In this document: piece by piece, positions 5,144 to 5,155 of the stretch
Layout of the letters: the number at the start of each line of letters is the position of its first letter
Position numbering within the stretch: the stretch's first letter is position 1
DNA from: an uncultured Chloroflexaceae bacterium
GTDB lineage: Bacteria; Chloroflexota; Chloroflexia; Chloroflexales; Chloroflexaceae
Assembly (NCBI GenBank): GCA_937141995.1
Contig: CAKZQX010000169.1
Span: forward strand, 1-5,155
DNA length: 5,155 nucleotides
Direction of reading: 5' to 3'
Position numbers and translations under genes: made by a program
The notes under the pieces: generated by a model
The model's input: the letters and a program-made list of their open reading frames with translations, nothing else
Database searches by the model: none
What the model was told of the DNA's origin: nothing

Positions 5144-5155
5144 ACCCTAACGACC

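Noticed and set aside
1..5155. CRISPR arrays, tRNA or rRNA genes, toxin-antitoxin or phage genes
   Set aside because: No evenly spaced direct repeats, cloverleaf sequences, rRNA signatures or recognisable defence or phage proteins were seen on either strand.

Overview
The window looks like ordinary chromosomal housekeeping DNA from a GC-rich bacterium. All five genes, one of them partial, lie on the + strand. The mix of a bacterial mevalonate kinase directly behind guaA, an MnmA with a CxxC-type active site, and a DUF1385/YqhQ-like membrane protein suggests the phylum Chloroflexota, perhaps the class Chloroflexia (Roseiflexus/Chloroflexus-like). That placement comes from recognising the families and was not tested by any search.

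Layout. Positions 1-780 hold the C-terminal half of GMP synthase (guaA). After 13 bp comes a GHMP-family mevalonate kinase (794-1795), probably in the same transcript. A 439-bp gene-free interval (1796-2234) follows. It contains a GC-rich hairpin and a MITE-like inverted-repeat element of about 245 bp (1889-2133), centred on a perfect 21-bp palindrome. At its right edge lies the promoter region of mnmA (2235-3329), the tRNA 2-thiouridylase. The mnmA stop overlaps the start of a small membrane protein of 85 residues (3326-3583). The last codons of that small gene carry a very good sigma-70-type promoter (TTGCCT, 17 nt, extended -10 TGATATAAT) for the next gene, a 148-residue two-helix membrane protein of unknown function (GTG start, 3678-4124). 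A second promoter and a leader hairpin (4211-4249) precede a 291-residue DUF1385 membrane protein (4268-5143). The last 12 bases hold nothing recognisable.

How the genes fit together. guaA (purine synthesis), mevalonate kinase (isoprenoid precursors) and mnmA (tRNA wobble-uridine thiolation) belong to separate core pathways and share no obvious function. The two unknown membrane proteins each have their own promoter. No clear intrinsic terminator with a U-tract was found anywhere.

I see no new multi-gene system here. The parts most worth a second look are the MITE-like element and its apparent insertion into an older hairpin, the CxxC+C active site of MnmA, the altered ATP-loop of the mevalonate kinase, the promoter buried in the 85-residue gene, and the leader hairpin before the DUF1385 gene.
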